This document shows, in pieces, positions 32,222 to 43,422 of a stretch of DNA of 64,000 bases (the first letter of the stretch is position 1; every line of letters starts with the position of its first letter). Under the pieces are notes generated by a model. The model saw nothing but the letters and a program-made list of their open reading frames with translations. It was not told the DNA's origin and searched no databases. This DNA is from Thereva unica (Eukaryota > Arthropoda > Insecta > Diptera > Therevidae), in contig OX465282.1 of assembly GCA_949987705.1 (NCBI GenBank), forward strand, positions 84,246,070-84,310,069, written 5' to 3'. Both the position numbers and the translations under genes were made by a program.

Positions 32222-32513
32222 AAAAGCTAAAAACGGCTCGACCGAATATCATGAAAATCTTTTCAGATCATATTTCAGTTAATACGCTTCGAACGACACC
32301 TCAACGAAGTCGATATCTTTTTTGGTTCGCGCGATATCGTGCAGGAAAAAATGACCACATCCGTACGCACACACACACACACGCACACACACATACTTCC
32401 TCCCAATTTTTTGCTTAAAATGCTCTTGGGACCTTGAAAGATGAAAATACGTTGAAATTTTCGATTTCGATTTATGGACCGATTACAATAACTTCCTATA
32501 CTGGGAAGTTAAT
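32222..32513 (+). repeat. Repeat family R, 3' fragment
   Basis: One tandem module (GGTTCGCGCGATATCGTGCA at 32324), a (CA)n tract at 32365-32392, then CCTTGAAAGATGAAAATACG and the terminus ATAACTTCCTATACTGGGAA with GTTAA following. It is probably the missing 3' end of R copy 3. Confidence 0.75.
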
Positions 32514-33342
32514 AAATTGACCCATTTGTTCAAAATTTATAATTTCTGGTATGTTATTAAATGGTGATTGCAATTGTAAATAATATCTGTCAAGTTACTG
32601 AAATGAATGTGTTAGCGCTGTGCGGCAAAGTCGACTTTACTGCAACGGTGAAGTCAAAGTCGAAGTTTCTGCATTCATTCTGTTTTAGGCTTTAGAAGCA
32701 ATGGGAGTGAAAATCCAAAATACTTTCTGGTTTGAGATGACAGTTCCAAGCTTAAATTCAAAATGATAGCAAAGACAAATGTAAAACCAATGTTTAGTTT
32801 AATATATTTAAATTATCAATTATATATCAATTAATAAAGCAAAAAACTATTGTAGTAAAATAAAACGCCCAGCTTCTACTTTACTAAGTTTTCCCCATTC
32901 GGAAAAAAATCTCACTCCCACTTATAAGCCAAAAGCAAACCGGGATCGAAGTTTCACTCCAGCTTTTTCTTCGGGAGCGAAAATCCTAGTTCTGAATTTT
33001 CACTCCCGGTTTATAAGCGGTGTTTGACTCCGGATCGAAATTTCCATCCGGAGGGAAACTCCGCTTATAAACGTAGTAATAGTTAGAAAATAGCTGTATA
33101 GCCATTCTGTGGACGTTTTCGAGTTTTTAAAGTGTTGTTTTTGTATTACTACTTTTAAAATATAAAGTTGTTTTAATATTTTTAAAAGATAGTGTTGTTT
33201 GTTATATAAAATTTTACAATTGCAAATTATATTAAGATTATCCCCCCCGATGTTGAAGTTATCCTGAGGTATTTAAATATTATTGTTAAATTTGTTAGCC
33301 CTGAAGAAGCGTTAAAAATAAACGTGAAACGTCGGCAAAAAA
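32514..33342. other. Spacer with possible retroelement 3' end
   Basis: Repeated motifs CTCCC…TTATAAGC (32930-33070) suggest a small palindromic repeat. At 33300-33335 the sequence CCTGAAGAAGCG…ACGTGAAACGTCGG, followed by an A run, resembles the 3' ends of Penelope-like and some LINE elements. No coding sequence. Confidence 0.35.
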
Positions 33343-34724
33343 AACTAGTTGGGATGTGGGGTCAAAGCAATCCCGAGAGAAGCTAGGGCAAATAACTATA
33401 ATACATAGTAGTAAATCCACAAGATTTTTCTAGAGAATTTGTTTTCCTGAACGTGCTGAAGCGCCGTTGACAAACTGAGAAGCGAATGACTTCATTTGGA
33501 AATTCCAAAGCTTTCCGGAGATATTAGCAAACCTGTAACTGTTAAGCACTTGTCAGACTTGACCAAAAAGAACAAATTTTGCGGTAACTACCGGAAATCC
33601 CGGGATGAACCGCAATTTCCTGAAACTGTATCACGCGTAGAAAACAATTCCCCGTCAGAAAGTGCTAATCCAAGGTTTTAAAAATTCGCGCTGTTTGTAA
33701 AGGGTAACGAAATTTTTGCACCATTTTTAAAGGTTGTCGGATTTTGACAAGTGATGTTTTGTTCGAAGGCTTTCGCTGTGCAGAACCCAAAAAAGATCAC
33801 TTCGTTTAGAACGGGTCTCACTCCATTGAGTTTATTGGATATTAGCAAAACTTGTCAATTTAAGGTCTTTCTGACAATTAGCCGAAGTTTTTCTATTTAA
33901 ACAAAAAAGGCCCGACCGAATATTATGAATTTTTTTTTTTCAGAGCATTTCTTCGTTAATATTCTTTTTTCGGCACCTTAATGAAGTCGATATAGTTTAT
34001 AGTCGATATAGTTCGCGCGGTGTCGTGTGCAGGTATAAAAATCATAAACGTCGTCGTTTAAACAAAAAAAAACGGTTCGACCGAACTTAATGAAAATCTT
34101 TTCAGATCATATTTTGGTTAATACTCTTCGAACGGCACGTCAACTAAGTCGATATCTTTTATAGTTCGCGCGATATCGTGCAGGTATAAAAATCACTTAT
34201 ACGCCGCTTAAACAAAAAAACGGCTTGACCGAATTTTATGAGAATCTTTTCAGATCATATTTCGGTAAATACGCTTCGAACGACACCTCAACGAAGTCGA
34301 TATTTTTTTTGGTTCGCGCGATATCGTTCAGGAAAAAATGACCACATACCCAGTAGGAAAAAGATGCGGTGCAAATATAAAGCAGTAAGTCTGCTTCCTA
34401 CAGCAACGGTATCAAAGCACTATCTCAGCAGATGCATATAAATCTATACAATTTCTGCCTAATAAAAGTGCTGAGCTCTGCGGACATGCAATGTTAAAAT
34501 ACCATGAAGCTTCTTACGGAGCGTAAGCGCTTTACTGCTCCAAAATAGCGCTTTAAAAGGCCTTTCGAAGCATTTTACGCACACACACACACACACACAC
34601 ACATGTACTTCCTCCCAATTTTTTCTTAAAATGCTCCTGGGACCTTGAAAGATGAAAAACGTCGAAAACTTCGATATCGATTTTCGGACCGATTTCAATA
34701 ACTTCCTATAATGGGAAGTTAATA
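33343..34724 (+). repeat. Repeat family R, near-complete copy 4
   Basis: The best reference copy. It starts ACTAGTTGGGATGTGGGG and contains the single-copy module (33500-33950), three or four tandem modules with cores near 34015, 34165 and 34313, an inserted or diverged patch 34345-34570, a (CA)n run (34575-34602) and the terminus ACTTCCTATAATGGGAAGTT. A 61-codon frame at 33496 parallels one in copy 3 but differs almost only by amino-acid-changing substitutions, so it is not a conserved protein. Confidence 0.8.
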
Positions 34725-34826
34725 ATTGTTTTTTTATTTATTCTAATGTATAATTAAGAATCTGGCCTATACCAGCAATCCAGAATCTTAATTGAATTAT
34801 TAAAAGGCCACAAAAAAGGTATTTTT

Positions 34827-36652
34827 AACTTCCCGGTATGGCGAAGTTATTGTAATCGGTCCGAAAATCTAAATCGAAATTTTCAACGTATTTTCATTTT
34901 TCAAGGTCCCAATAGCCTTAAGCAAAAATTTGAGAAGTAGGTGTGTGTGTGTGTGAACCTACGTATGTGGTCATTTTTTCCTGTGCGATATCGCTCGAAC
35001 CAAAAAAGTTAACGACTTCGTTGAAGTGTCGTTAAAAGCGTATTAGCGGAAATATGATCTGAAAAGACTTTTATAAAATTTGGTCGAGCAGTTTTTTGGC
35101 TTAAACGACATAAGTGATTTTTGTACCTGCAGGATGTAGCCTGAACCACAAAAGATATCAACTTACTTGAGGTGCCGTTCGAAGTGTATTAACGACAATA
35201 TAATTTGAAAAGATTTTTATAATATTCGGTCGAGCCGTTTTCTGGTTCAAGCGACATAAGTGATTTGTGTACCTGCACGATATCACGCGAACCATAAAAG
35301 GTATCGACTTAGTTGAGGTGTCGTTCGAAGAATATTAACGAAAATATGATCTGAAAAGATTTTTATAAAATTTGATCGAACCGTTGTTTTGTTTCGTGAT
35401 TTTTGTACCTGCATGATATCACGCGAACCAAAAACTATACCGACTTCTTTGAGGTGTCGAAAGATGAATATTAACACTTAGCTGGCCCACCTCGATTTTG
35501 GAACATTACTGGCCTATATGGTGTCCACGCACCCCACGCGAAAAAATCATTTCCATGGAAAATATGCAATAATGACCGTTAAAAAAATTCAGTGGGGTTC
35601 TTTGACAACCCTTTTTTATGTTCCAATAGTTGAGAGATTTTTTTATTTAGAGAGAAAAAAATTAAAGGTGCGAAAAAACATGAAAAATCGACAATTTGCA
35701 TCAAAAAATCAAAAGTCCTATATTTTTTGATTGTGTGGACTCCCGCAACCGCGTGAGTCTTACAACCTTCAAGGTCCACTAGATGGTCCCACAGATTTTA
35801 TTTTCAAGATTTATATCATTAAAAACGGGTTCTTTTAGGCCTGCGGTGTCCCTTCACCCCCAGGTCCAGCTAAGGATTAACGAAAAAATGCTTTAAAAAG
35901 AATTTCATTACATTCGGTTGGGCCTTTTTTTGTTTAAATGGAAAAACTTCAGCTAACAAGGGAAGTCTCTTTGGTGTCAAACGCGCAGAGCTGGGTTACA
36001 TTTTTTTTCTGGTTCTTCTTATCAAAACAAAGCTAAAAATGTATATCACAACCCCTATCTTTTTGATATTTTTTTATACCGATTTTTTAATTGTTCCAAC
36101 AGGGGATTTATTGAACGTCTGATGACCTATGCAAGTGTCAGAAGATGACCTATGCAAGTCCCTTGTAAGTGTCAGAAAGACCGTAAATTGATAAATTTTG
36201 CTAATATCTAATAAACTCGATGGAATGGGACAATGTGATCTCTTTTGGATTCTGCACAACGAGCTTTCCAGCACAACATCACTGGCCAAATTCCGACAAC
36301 CTTTAAAAAGCGTGAAAAAATTACGTTACCCGTTACTAACAGCACGAATTTTTCAAACCTTGGATCAACACTTTTTTGACAGGCAGTTACCGAAAAATTT
36401 GTTATTTTTGGTCAAGTCTGACAAGTACTTTGCATTGATTCGCTTTGCTAATATCTCCGGAGAGATTTGGAATTTCCAAATGAAGTCACTCATTTCCCAG
36501 ATTATTAGCCGCGCTTCTACATGATCAATACGAATTCGAACACCTGCTTTAGTGTAGCGAACGAAGTACGAAGGAAATGTTTGTTTGCTAACGTTCAGGA
36601 AAAACAAATTCTCTAGAAAATCTTGTGGATTTACCACTATTATAGTTATTTA
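34827..36652 (-). repeat. Repeat family R, copy 5 (inverted)
   Basis: In inverse orientation to copy 4 and about 100 bp from it, giving a head-to-head pair joined at their GGGAAGTTAA ends. It starts TTAACTTCCCGGTATGGCGA and contains four tandem modules (cores near 34990, 35140, 35285 and 35415). It is interrupted by a TTAA-flanked element (35475-35876) and then continues with the single-copy module to 36652. Confidence 0.8.
35475..35876. mobile_element. piggyBac-type element with TTAA duplication, inserted in R
   Basis: TTAA at 35471-35474 and 35877-35880 flanks a 402-bp element with ends CACTTAGCTGGCCCACC and its inverted counterpart GGTCCAGCTAAGGA. Joining the flanks at one TTAA restores the R sequence GAATATTAACGAAAAAATG, as seen uninterrupted in other modules. 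This confirms a simple insertion. The interior has no transposase. Confidence 0.8.
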
Positions 36653-37894
36653 ACTTCTCAGTATAGGAAGTTATTGTAATCGCTCCAAAAATCGAAATCG
36701 AAAATTTCAACGTTTTTTCATCTTTCAAGGTCCCAGGAGCATTTTAAGCAAAAAATTGGGAGGAAGTATGTGTGTATGTGTGTGTGTGTGTACGTACGGA
36801 TGTGGTCATTTTTTCCTGCACGATATCGCGCGAACCAAAACTGATATCGACTTCGTTGAGGTGTCGTTCGAAGCGTATTAACCGAAATATGATCTCATAA
36901 GTTTTTCATGAAATTCTTTCCAGCCGTTTTTTTGTTCAAGCGGCGTAAGTGATTTTTGTACCTGCACGATATAGCCCGAACCAACCATGATACCGACTTC
37001 TTTGAGGTGCCGATCGTAGCGTATTACCGAAAGTACAGTTTGAAAAGATTTTCATAAAATTCGATCGAGCGGTATCTATGTTTAAAGGGCGTAAGTGATT
37101 TTTGTACATGCTCGATAGAACGCAAACCAAAAATGATATTGACTTCAATGAGGTGCCGATCGAAGCGTTGGAACAACGTTCAAAATGAAGTTTATGGATT
37201 CAGCCGAGCTATAGCTTCCCAAAGAGTCATCACTCGTCAAAATCCGAGTTTTCTTTAAAAACCATTCAACAAATACGTTAACCATTACAAACAGGACGAA
37301 ATTTTCAAACTTTAGTTCAGAACTGTTTGCACGGCGGATTGCTTTCCATGTCCTACAGTTTTGGGAATTGAGTTCATCGCGGGATTTCCAGTGATTACAG
37401 TTTGGCCTTTTCGGACAAGTTTGACAAATCCGTTACATTGATTAATTTTGGTACTATCTCCTGAAATCGTTCGAATTGAAAATGAAGTTTTTACCATTGT
37501 AGTTTATCATCAGCGCATCAACACGCTCAAAATGAATTCGCTTTATAGTGTAGCGAACGAAGTGCCAGGGACATGTTGGTTTGCTACTGTTCAACAAAAA
37601 AAAAGTTCTTTAGAAAAGCCTTGCGGATTTACCATTCTTATCGTTATTTCAACGAGCTTCCTTCCATCATACTGGGAAGTTGATCGTGTGGACCGAAAGG
37701 GTCGAACCCACATCCCAACTAGTTTGAACTAGCTTCTTTCAGGATTATTTTGTCACCAGTTCTGATACTAGTCAATTGCCCACTAGTGCTGAACGTATTA
37801 ATCTTTTGTAAGAAATCAGTTATTCCGTCTACGTTCATCATACTGGGAAGTTGATCGTGTGGACCAAGCGGGTCAAACCCACATCCTAACTAGT
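36653..37894 (-). repeat. Repeat family R, copy 6 (inverted), with duplicated end
   Basis: Directly abuts copy 5. It starts TAACTTCTCAGTATAGGAAG, with a (GT)n tract (36770-36792) and three tandem modules (near 36830, 36965 and 37110). A diverged single-copy module extends to 37660. The 5' end is present twice: CATACTGGGAAGTTGATCGT with a following GTGGACC…CCCACATCC segment occurs at 37668 and again at 37839. The separating 170 bp matches sequence just inside copy 3's 5' end. Confidence 0.75.
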
Positions 37895-38274
37895 TAATTT
37901 ATATAGTTGACATACAAATAGCACACTTTAAATTTTTGTCATGAAAAATAATATTAAACAACATATCTACATATAAAACACTAGGTGTGTTAATAATTAA
38001 TGGGATAGGCTTTATTAGGAACTAGTTGGAGCTTACATGATTGATGCGAATTATTTCTCAAACCGGCTATTCTGCACTTCTGACTATTGTCTATAGCATG
38101 CGCGTCACCTTATCATATTTTGAATATAATTCACAATCACAAATTTTCAGGACTACCTACATATATGGTGATAGAAATATGTATAAGGTTCTAAATCTGA
38201 ATGGGGCTATGAGGAATTATTTTATACTTTTTAGTTCGTTTTGAAAACGTGGTATATATTTAAAAAAATCCTGC
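37895..38274. other. No gene seen
   Basis: AT-rich spacer without recognisable features. Confidence 0.3.
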
Positions 38275-38790
38275 ATAAAAGTCTTGTGACGGGTAAAACT
38301 CACCAAAGTAAGGTTCCATTACATTCTGCAAAATATCTTTATAAACGACTTGGCCCATTCTGCCATCAATTTTTACAATTGGCAAGGAACTGGCCAGGGT
38401 ATTGACTTCCAAACCCTAACTGACCACGTTATCTGAGTTGACACGATTAAACTTACTTTCATTTTCCCACAAGACAGATTTCCAAAATGACAATATTAGA
38501 TTTTTGGAAAATTTTCCGGTATGTGCTATTTCTCTGACCACCACTGTAGATAATTCAGAAACAACAAAATAAATTGAATTTTAAAATAATTTCACAAATG
38601 CCTTACGAACTTCACTCAAAGACACATGATTTGTCAATGGAAGTTTGATAGGAATGTTCCGATTGCTGCTCGTGGATTTCAAATCGATTAAATATTCAAA
38701 TCTGTATAAAAATTTCGCATGATGACCTTTTGCCGTGGCGTGGTGTAATGTGGACGGATGCAGTCCTCGTGTGTGGGGGCTTCGACGAAA
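38275..38790 (-). pseudogene. Tc1-type transposase relic
   Basis: On the minus strand, frames read SNRNIPIKLPLTNHVSLSE, then VLWENESKFNRVNSDNVV and, after a shift, IVKIDGRMGQVVYKDILQNV followed by MEPYFGEFYPSQDFYAG. The first block lies in the second helix-turn-helix/linker region. VLWxDESKFN normally holds the second catalytic Asp of the DDE triad, here changed to Asn. IDGRMNQ…Y.DIL.NVM is a Tc1-family hallmark. Stops and the missing catalytic residue show that it is dead. Terminal inverted repeats were not found. Confidence 0.7.
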
Positions 38791-39194
38791 ATCACGATAA
38801 TTTTCATTGTTTAATAACTAAACTCCAATAAGTATGCAGGAATAGCTGTTGCCATACCTACTCGAATGTGGAATGGAAGTTACAATAATTCATTAAAATA
38901 TTGTAATAGACGGCGCGCCGGTGACACTAAAAGTCCCGTCATACGGAAATGGAAAGTTTTTTTTGTATAATCGAAAGTTCGAAGTTAGACGAACAACAGT
39001 AGCTTGGTAAACATGGATTTAATAAGCCGAAAAGATTGTACATACCTTTTTGAAAGTTGTGATAAGAGGTAAAAATTTACCGTTACATGTAGCAAATTGT
39101 TTTTTTTTTATTTTACTCCTTTTGATGCTAACTTTAAAAATATCTTGTTATGCGGGCTCAAAAACGTATCCGGCATACCAATCAGCTGATTGAA
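38791..39194. other. No gene seen
   Basis: Unassigned spacer between the Tc1 relic and the next LINE fragment. Confidence 0.3.
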
Positions 39195-40222
39195 GAAATA
39201 AAGTCTGGTATGCCAGATACCTCCGGCAAATTGATGTGGTTACCAGCGAACACATTACAACGAGCTGATTGACCACCACAAATGGATAAAAGCCCTATAT
39301 AACAATTCCAAATGCAGAGTTCTCCATAATGGAAAATTATCCGACAGCTTTGAGATGAGCTCAGGAGTACGACAAGGATGCATACTTCCGCCATTGCTAT
39401 TTCTTATAGTAATAAACGACATCATTGTCGGCGCTCTAGATAGTAGAACAGGCGGCATACAATGGGGTTTGCTAGACCGCCTTAAGGATCTCGACTACGC
39501 AGATGATATCTGTTGCACAGACATCAGAACCTGAAAAACATGTTAAGCAATTTGGCAACAGAAAGTAGTCCAGCAGGCTTAAGGCTAAATCCGACTAAAA
39601 CTAAAGAAATGCGGATTAATGCAAACACCATTGAGCGGACTGCGCTGAATAACCGTGACGTGGACCTGGTAGATAAATTCTGCTACCTCGGTAGTATTGC
39701 ATATTACCGAAAATGGCGGTGCAGAAGAAGATGTCAGTTCCAGAATAAATGAAGCACGAGGCGCATAATGCATGCCTGTTCCGTATATGAAGATCAACTA
39801 ACACCAAATTGCGGCTGTTCAACTCCAACGTTAAGGCAGTACTTTTGTACGGTTGCGAAACATGGAAAGTCACCCAATTCATCACAGGGAGCCTAGAAGT
39901 CTTCATCAACAGATGCCTGCGTCGTATCCTAAAAATAGAATTTCAAACGAAGAACTATGGCGCTCCGGCCAAGAAAGGATAGACGACCAAATCAGGCGAA
40001 GGAAATGGAATTGGGTTGACCACACCTTGCGACGCGAAAACGAAAATCTAGTTGAGTCGGAAGACCTAGAATAACGTGGAGGAGAACCCTACTAGCAGAA
40101 GCCGCAACAACGGGGAGATCCTGGTCGGAGCTGAGAGCTGTCGCGCAAAACAGAGTCCGCTGAAGGGCAGCTGTTTCCGCCCGATGTCCCATGAGGGATT
40201 AAAGGAGCGCAATGATAAAAAA
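39195..40222 (+). pseudogene. Non-LTR RT C-terminal half (CFDP2/RTE-like group)
   Basis: The order ALYNNSKCRVLHNGKLSDSF, SSGVRQGCILPPLLFLIVIN, LKDLDYADDICC (catalytic YADD at about 39498), LRLNPTKTKEMRINANT, CYLGSI, VLLYGCETWKVT and ERIDDQIRRRKWNWVDHTLR is the palm, thumb and C-terminal region of the 'endonuclease-reverse transcriptase' type non-LTR elements. The last lines (to 40200) cover the ELRAVAQNRVR tail. It ends with ATGATAAAAAAAAAG, a short A-rich 3' end. Frameshifts near 39530, 39690, 39830 and 39940 make it a relic. It may be the same family as the fragments at 13790 and 22616. Confidence 0.85.
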
Positions 40223-40329
40223 AAAGATGATCGACCACCATCTACAACATTTACCAGTTTCTTTTACTGCTTGCTTTACAGTTCCACGCTACCCACATGT
40301 ATTTTCCACCATTCCATTAGGTCGCTTTT

Positions 40330-41290
40330 ACTAGTGATATAATCGCTTTTACGGAGTCATGGTTACAAAGTGGGATCCTCAATGCCAAACTTTTGACTCC
40401 TTCTTCCAAGTTTTTCGGAAGGATAGATATAATTACTCGGAAGCTCGTGGAGGTGGTTTACTACTTGCTTGTAATAGCCTTTTCATTTGCTGTTCAATAA
40501 CGCTTCTTAATTTTTCCAATTCTTCAACTTCCCGCTCTTGTCTCTCTTGTCCACAATAACCTGTTCTTGATTTGCTGTTACATCCCACCAGATATGCTCT
40601 TGACGATAAAGGACAAAACCTTTATGATATCTTAATTTCCTTAATTAATAGATTAATTTATCCAGGATACGATGGATTCTAAAGACGAAACCCTACTTTT
40701 AGGCGATTTTAATTTACCCAATTTTCAATGGGTATCTTGTGATGACGGCGATAACTACCAACATAATAGATATCATACGACGATAACAATCTTAATTTTA
40801 AGGAATCCAGATTTCTGCACTATTCTCATGCGGCATGACCCAAGATGGCTGTTGAGCCTAGTTCAATAGTCTTGTCATCTGTCGATAATTATCACCCTCC
40901 TCTTCTACTGAGCCATTGTTCTGCCTTTGACAATAAACTAAAAAATGCAGAGTCCACATTTACTTTTAACTTTAAAAAGGCCAATCTTGAAGAACTATCA
41001 TCCAAGCTCACTTCGATCGATTTCAATAGATTGCAGAGAGGCACTGCGAGTTTCTATGCATTTATTAACTGCTATCCCTAATTTCACTCTCCGAAACTCT
41101 TTACAAGGAGTACCTGAGTAACATGAAAGATGAACTGTATGGTGATCCGAGAAGCTTCTTTAAATTTATCGATACTAAGAAAAAAATTGATAATGCAACA
41201 CGAAAACTCCTGCAGTACGAATCCATCCGAGATTTGCGAAATGTTCGCATCGTGCTTCCTCAAATTTTTCTCGGCGTAACTAGACGTAAA
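40330..41290 (+). pseudogene. Jockey-clade endonuclease and linker fragment
   Basis: Frames give DIIAFTESWLQSGILNAKLL, VFRKDRYNYSEARGGGLLLA, CCYIPPDM, DETLLLGDFNLPNFQWVS (the GDFN motif of EEP endonucleases), SSVDNYHPPLLLS, FKKANLEELSSKLTSIDFN and ELYGDPRSFFKFIDTKKKID. This spans most of an apurinic-type endonuclease, with the linker that precedes RT in Jockey elements. In VDNYHPPLLLS the D-(N/H)-H signature survives partly. Truncation by 41290 removes the RT. The fragment may be the missing front of the Jockey family seen at 14690-15672. Confidence 0.8.
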
Positions 41291-41324
41291 AATTTTTAGG
41301 CATATCAACACATTTTAAGTGGCT

Positions 41325-41520
41325 CATAGCTTCTTCTTCTTCTTTAACGGCTCTACAACCGGGATCCGGTCCTGGCCTCGCGTAACAGTTCTCTCCACCG
41401 GTCCCGATTCTGAGCCGATGTCATCCAGTTTGGCATCCCTAACTTTGAGCGTCTGGTCCACGCCATCCTTCCAGCGAAAGTTGGGCCTCCCTCGCTGTCG
41501 CACCCCATAGGCCTTATAGT
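41325..41520 (-). pseudogene. 3' terminal piece of a LINE split by the long-TIR transposon
   Basis: Minus strand reads YKAYGVRQRGRPNFRWKDGV, DQTLKVRDAKLDDIGSESG and ends DRIPVVEPLKKKKKL with a stop at about 41326. This is the last part of an RT C-terminal region whose preceding part (…ARKVLCGNI) lies 6.6 kb away at 48115-48440. The two halves are collinear on the minus strand and separated exactly by the inverted-repeat element at 41521-48135. Confidence 0.8.
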
Positions 41521-42639
41521 CCAGTAAATAGGTCGAAAAAAAGGCCTTCGTAATGCAAAAAATACCGCACGCGATTTTTTTTTACCAAATGTTTTTACAT
41601 ATTTTTATGAGCTTAAATTCAAAATGGCGTCATCCCCACCCTTATGCTTCACTTACAATGAAGGGAAACGCGTTTAATTCTATATCTCAGAAACTATGCG
41701 TTTTACGACAAAAATGTATATAATCTTTTTTGTAGATAAATAAGTGATTTAACTTTCTTGTTCAGAAATTTTTTTTGTAAAGTTAATATCTTCGGAGTTA
41801 TAGTGCTTTAAACTTTATATATCACTTTCTTCGTGCTATATTTCGTTAACGGTTAGCCCGCCATAAAAAAGTCCTTCCTAAGACTTATAGAACACACAAT
41901 TATCTATAATTATTGCTTTTGTCATTTTTACATACGGCTAATATTTCACGAGTTATAGCGCTTTAAATGTCGCAAAATGTAAATTCAAAAAAAAAATTCC
42001 TAATATCTTTTTCTTTCCCCGTTTCATTTCAAAACCGATTATATCGTGTGTTGAGCTCATCATTGCCCACATTTGCTGCCTTTACTTTTTTCTATAAAGT
42101 TCATATTTATGAATTTATTACACCTCAAAAGTTTATTAAAAATGGTTTTTTGCAAATATCTAGTCAACTATTTATTTACGATGACAAGTTATACCAACAA
42201 ATTTGTTTGTTAAAAAATTCCGTAGAAATTGTACTTTAAACATTTTTTTCTAGCATTTATACTTAAGCCGCAATTCAGCGCCAAATGTTTCATATAGATA
42301 CACATTAATGTTCATACAAATAATTAAGAAATTTCGTTGACGTAGGTACAAACCCTTTTCCACACCAGGGTGGAGGTCGAGTTTTTGGCGCGTTTTTTTA
42401 TTGTGGTTGCCCCAATAGGCCTAATCCACGAGAAAACGAAACAATGATGCTATAACATGTTATTTAGCCTCATATCGAAGATGTCGGTTGACAATCGGAT
42501 AGACCAATGAAGCTGCCATCTAATGACTTGACGTTTTCTTCGTCGAATGATATATCTGGGAGACTTGAAAACTCGCAAATATTCTCATTTACTTATTTCA
42601 TTGTCTTCAAGGAGGTTTGCATCCTTCGTCACATTTTCG

Positions 42640-43300
42640 CAATTTCCTCCACTTCATCCACTGCATCCACAGGAACAGCCGCAATTTTTCCTACATTTGC
42701 AGGATATCAATTTTAATAAATTTTCTGGTGCCGGAGCAATTGTCATTGGGACTGGTTGTAAGCCAAATCTTGTTCGCTTCCAGCCCCATTCCTCTGGGTC
42801 TTGATAACTATTAAGCCGTTTGAACTTGATGATATACTCGAAATGAGTGAAGTCGAGCAGCATCTTTAGTTATAAGCAGAGCTGATAAGTTCACTTTGGT
42901 TTTTGTAGCCGATTTTCCAAAACATTTGAACCTAAGTGAATTAATATTGGTTTCTGACGAGCTACCTCCATACAGCTCAATAAAGAAACGCTCTCCAGCT
43001 TCAGCAACCATATCTGGATCTATTTTTGTTCTTTAAACAATTCTACTGAATTTATGAGTTGTGGATTTTTTTGAAAAATGGATAAAACTTTTGCTTTCCC
43101 CATGCCGTATATTGAAGACGTTGTGTCAAAACCACTGAAAGCGTAAAGAAAGAGAATATTGTTTGCAACAATATTTGGAAATTTTAAGCACTGCGCACTT
43201 CCCGGTTTTAGAAGGGAAATATTGTTAGAAGACCCTGCCAGGGACGTTCATAAAACAAGGAGATCTATAGTATGTCTTCTCTGACAAAGACCACGGAATC
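42640..43300 (-). pseudogene. Fragment of an uncharacterised protein family (DLLVL…AFSGFDTTS…Cys-rich)
   Basis: Within the unique interior, minus-strand frames read IDLLVL, then NNISLLKPGSAQCLKFPN, FLYAFSGFDTTSSIYGMGKA, NPQLINSVELFKEQK, DPDMVAEAGERFFIELYGGS and CFGKSATKTKVNLSALLITK. After a break they continue DAARLHSFRVYHQVQT, DPEEWGWKRTRFGLQPVPM and PAPENLLKLISCKCRKNCGC. I recall the pattern (D)xDLLVL…HAFxGxDTTSA…GK…EDWGW…Cys-rich tail from many unnamed animal proteins, often in repeats. DxDLLVL could point to a PIN/FEN-like nuclease fold, which is speculation. Two or more frameshifts and stops and a missing N terminus show that this copy is dead. Confidence 0.6.
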
Positions 43301-43422
43301 AAACCTAGAAGATAATTGTATTGCTGTCGTTACAATTAACTTTTGAGGTGTAATAAATCCATAAATATCAACTTTATAGAAAAAAGTAAAGGCAACAAAT
43401 GTGGGCAATGATAAGCTCAACA

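Noticed and set aside
34575..34602. (CA)n tracts (also 740, 32365, 34940, 36775) as independent microsatellites
   Set aside because: They sit at the same place in each R copy and are part of that repeat.
41521..41533. CCAGTAAATAGGT at both ends as a target-site duplication
   Set aside because: The two copies are inverted, not direct, and continue into the long terminal repeats. They are element ends.
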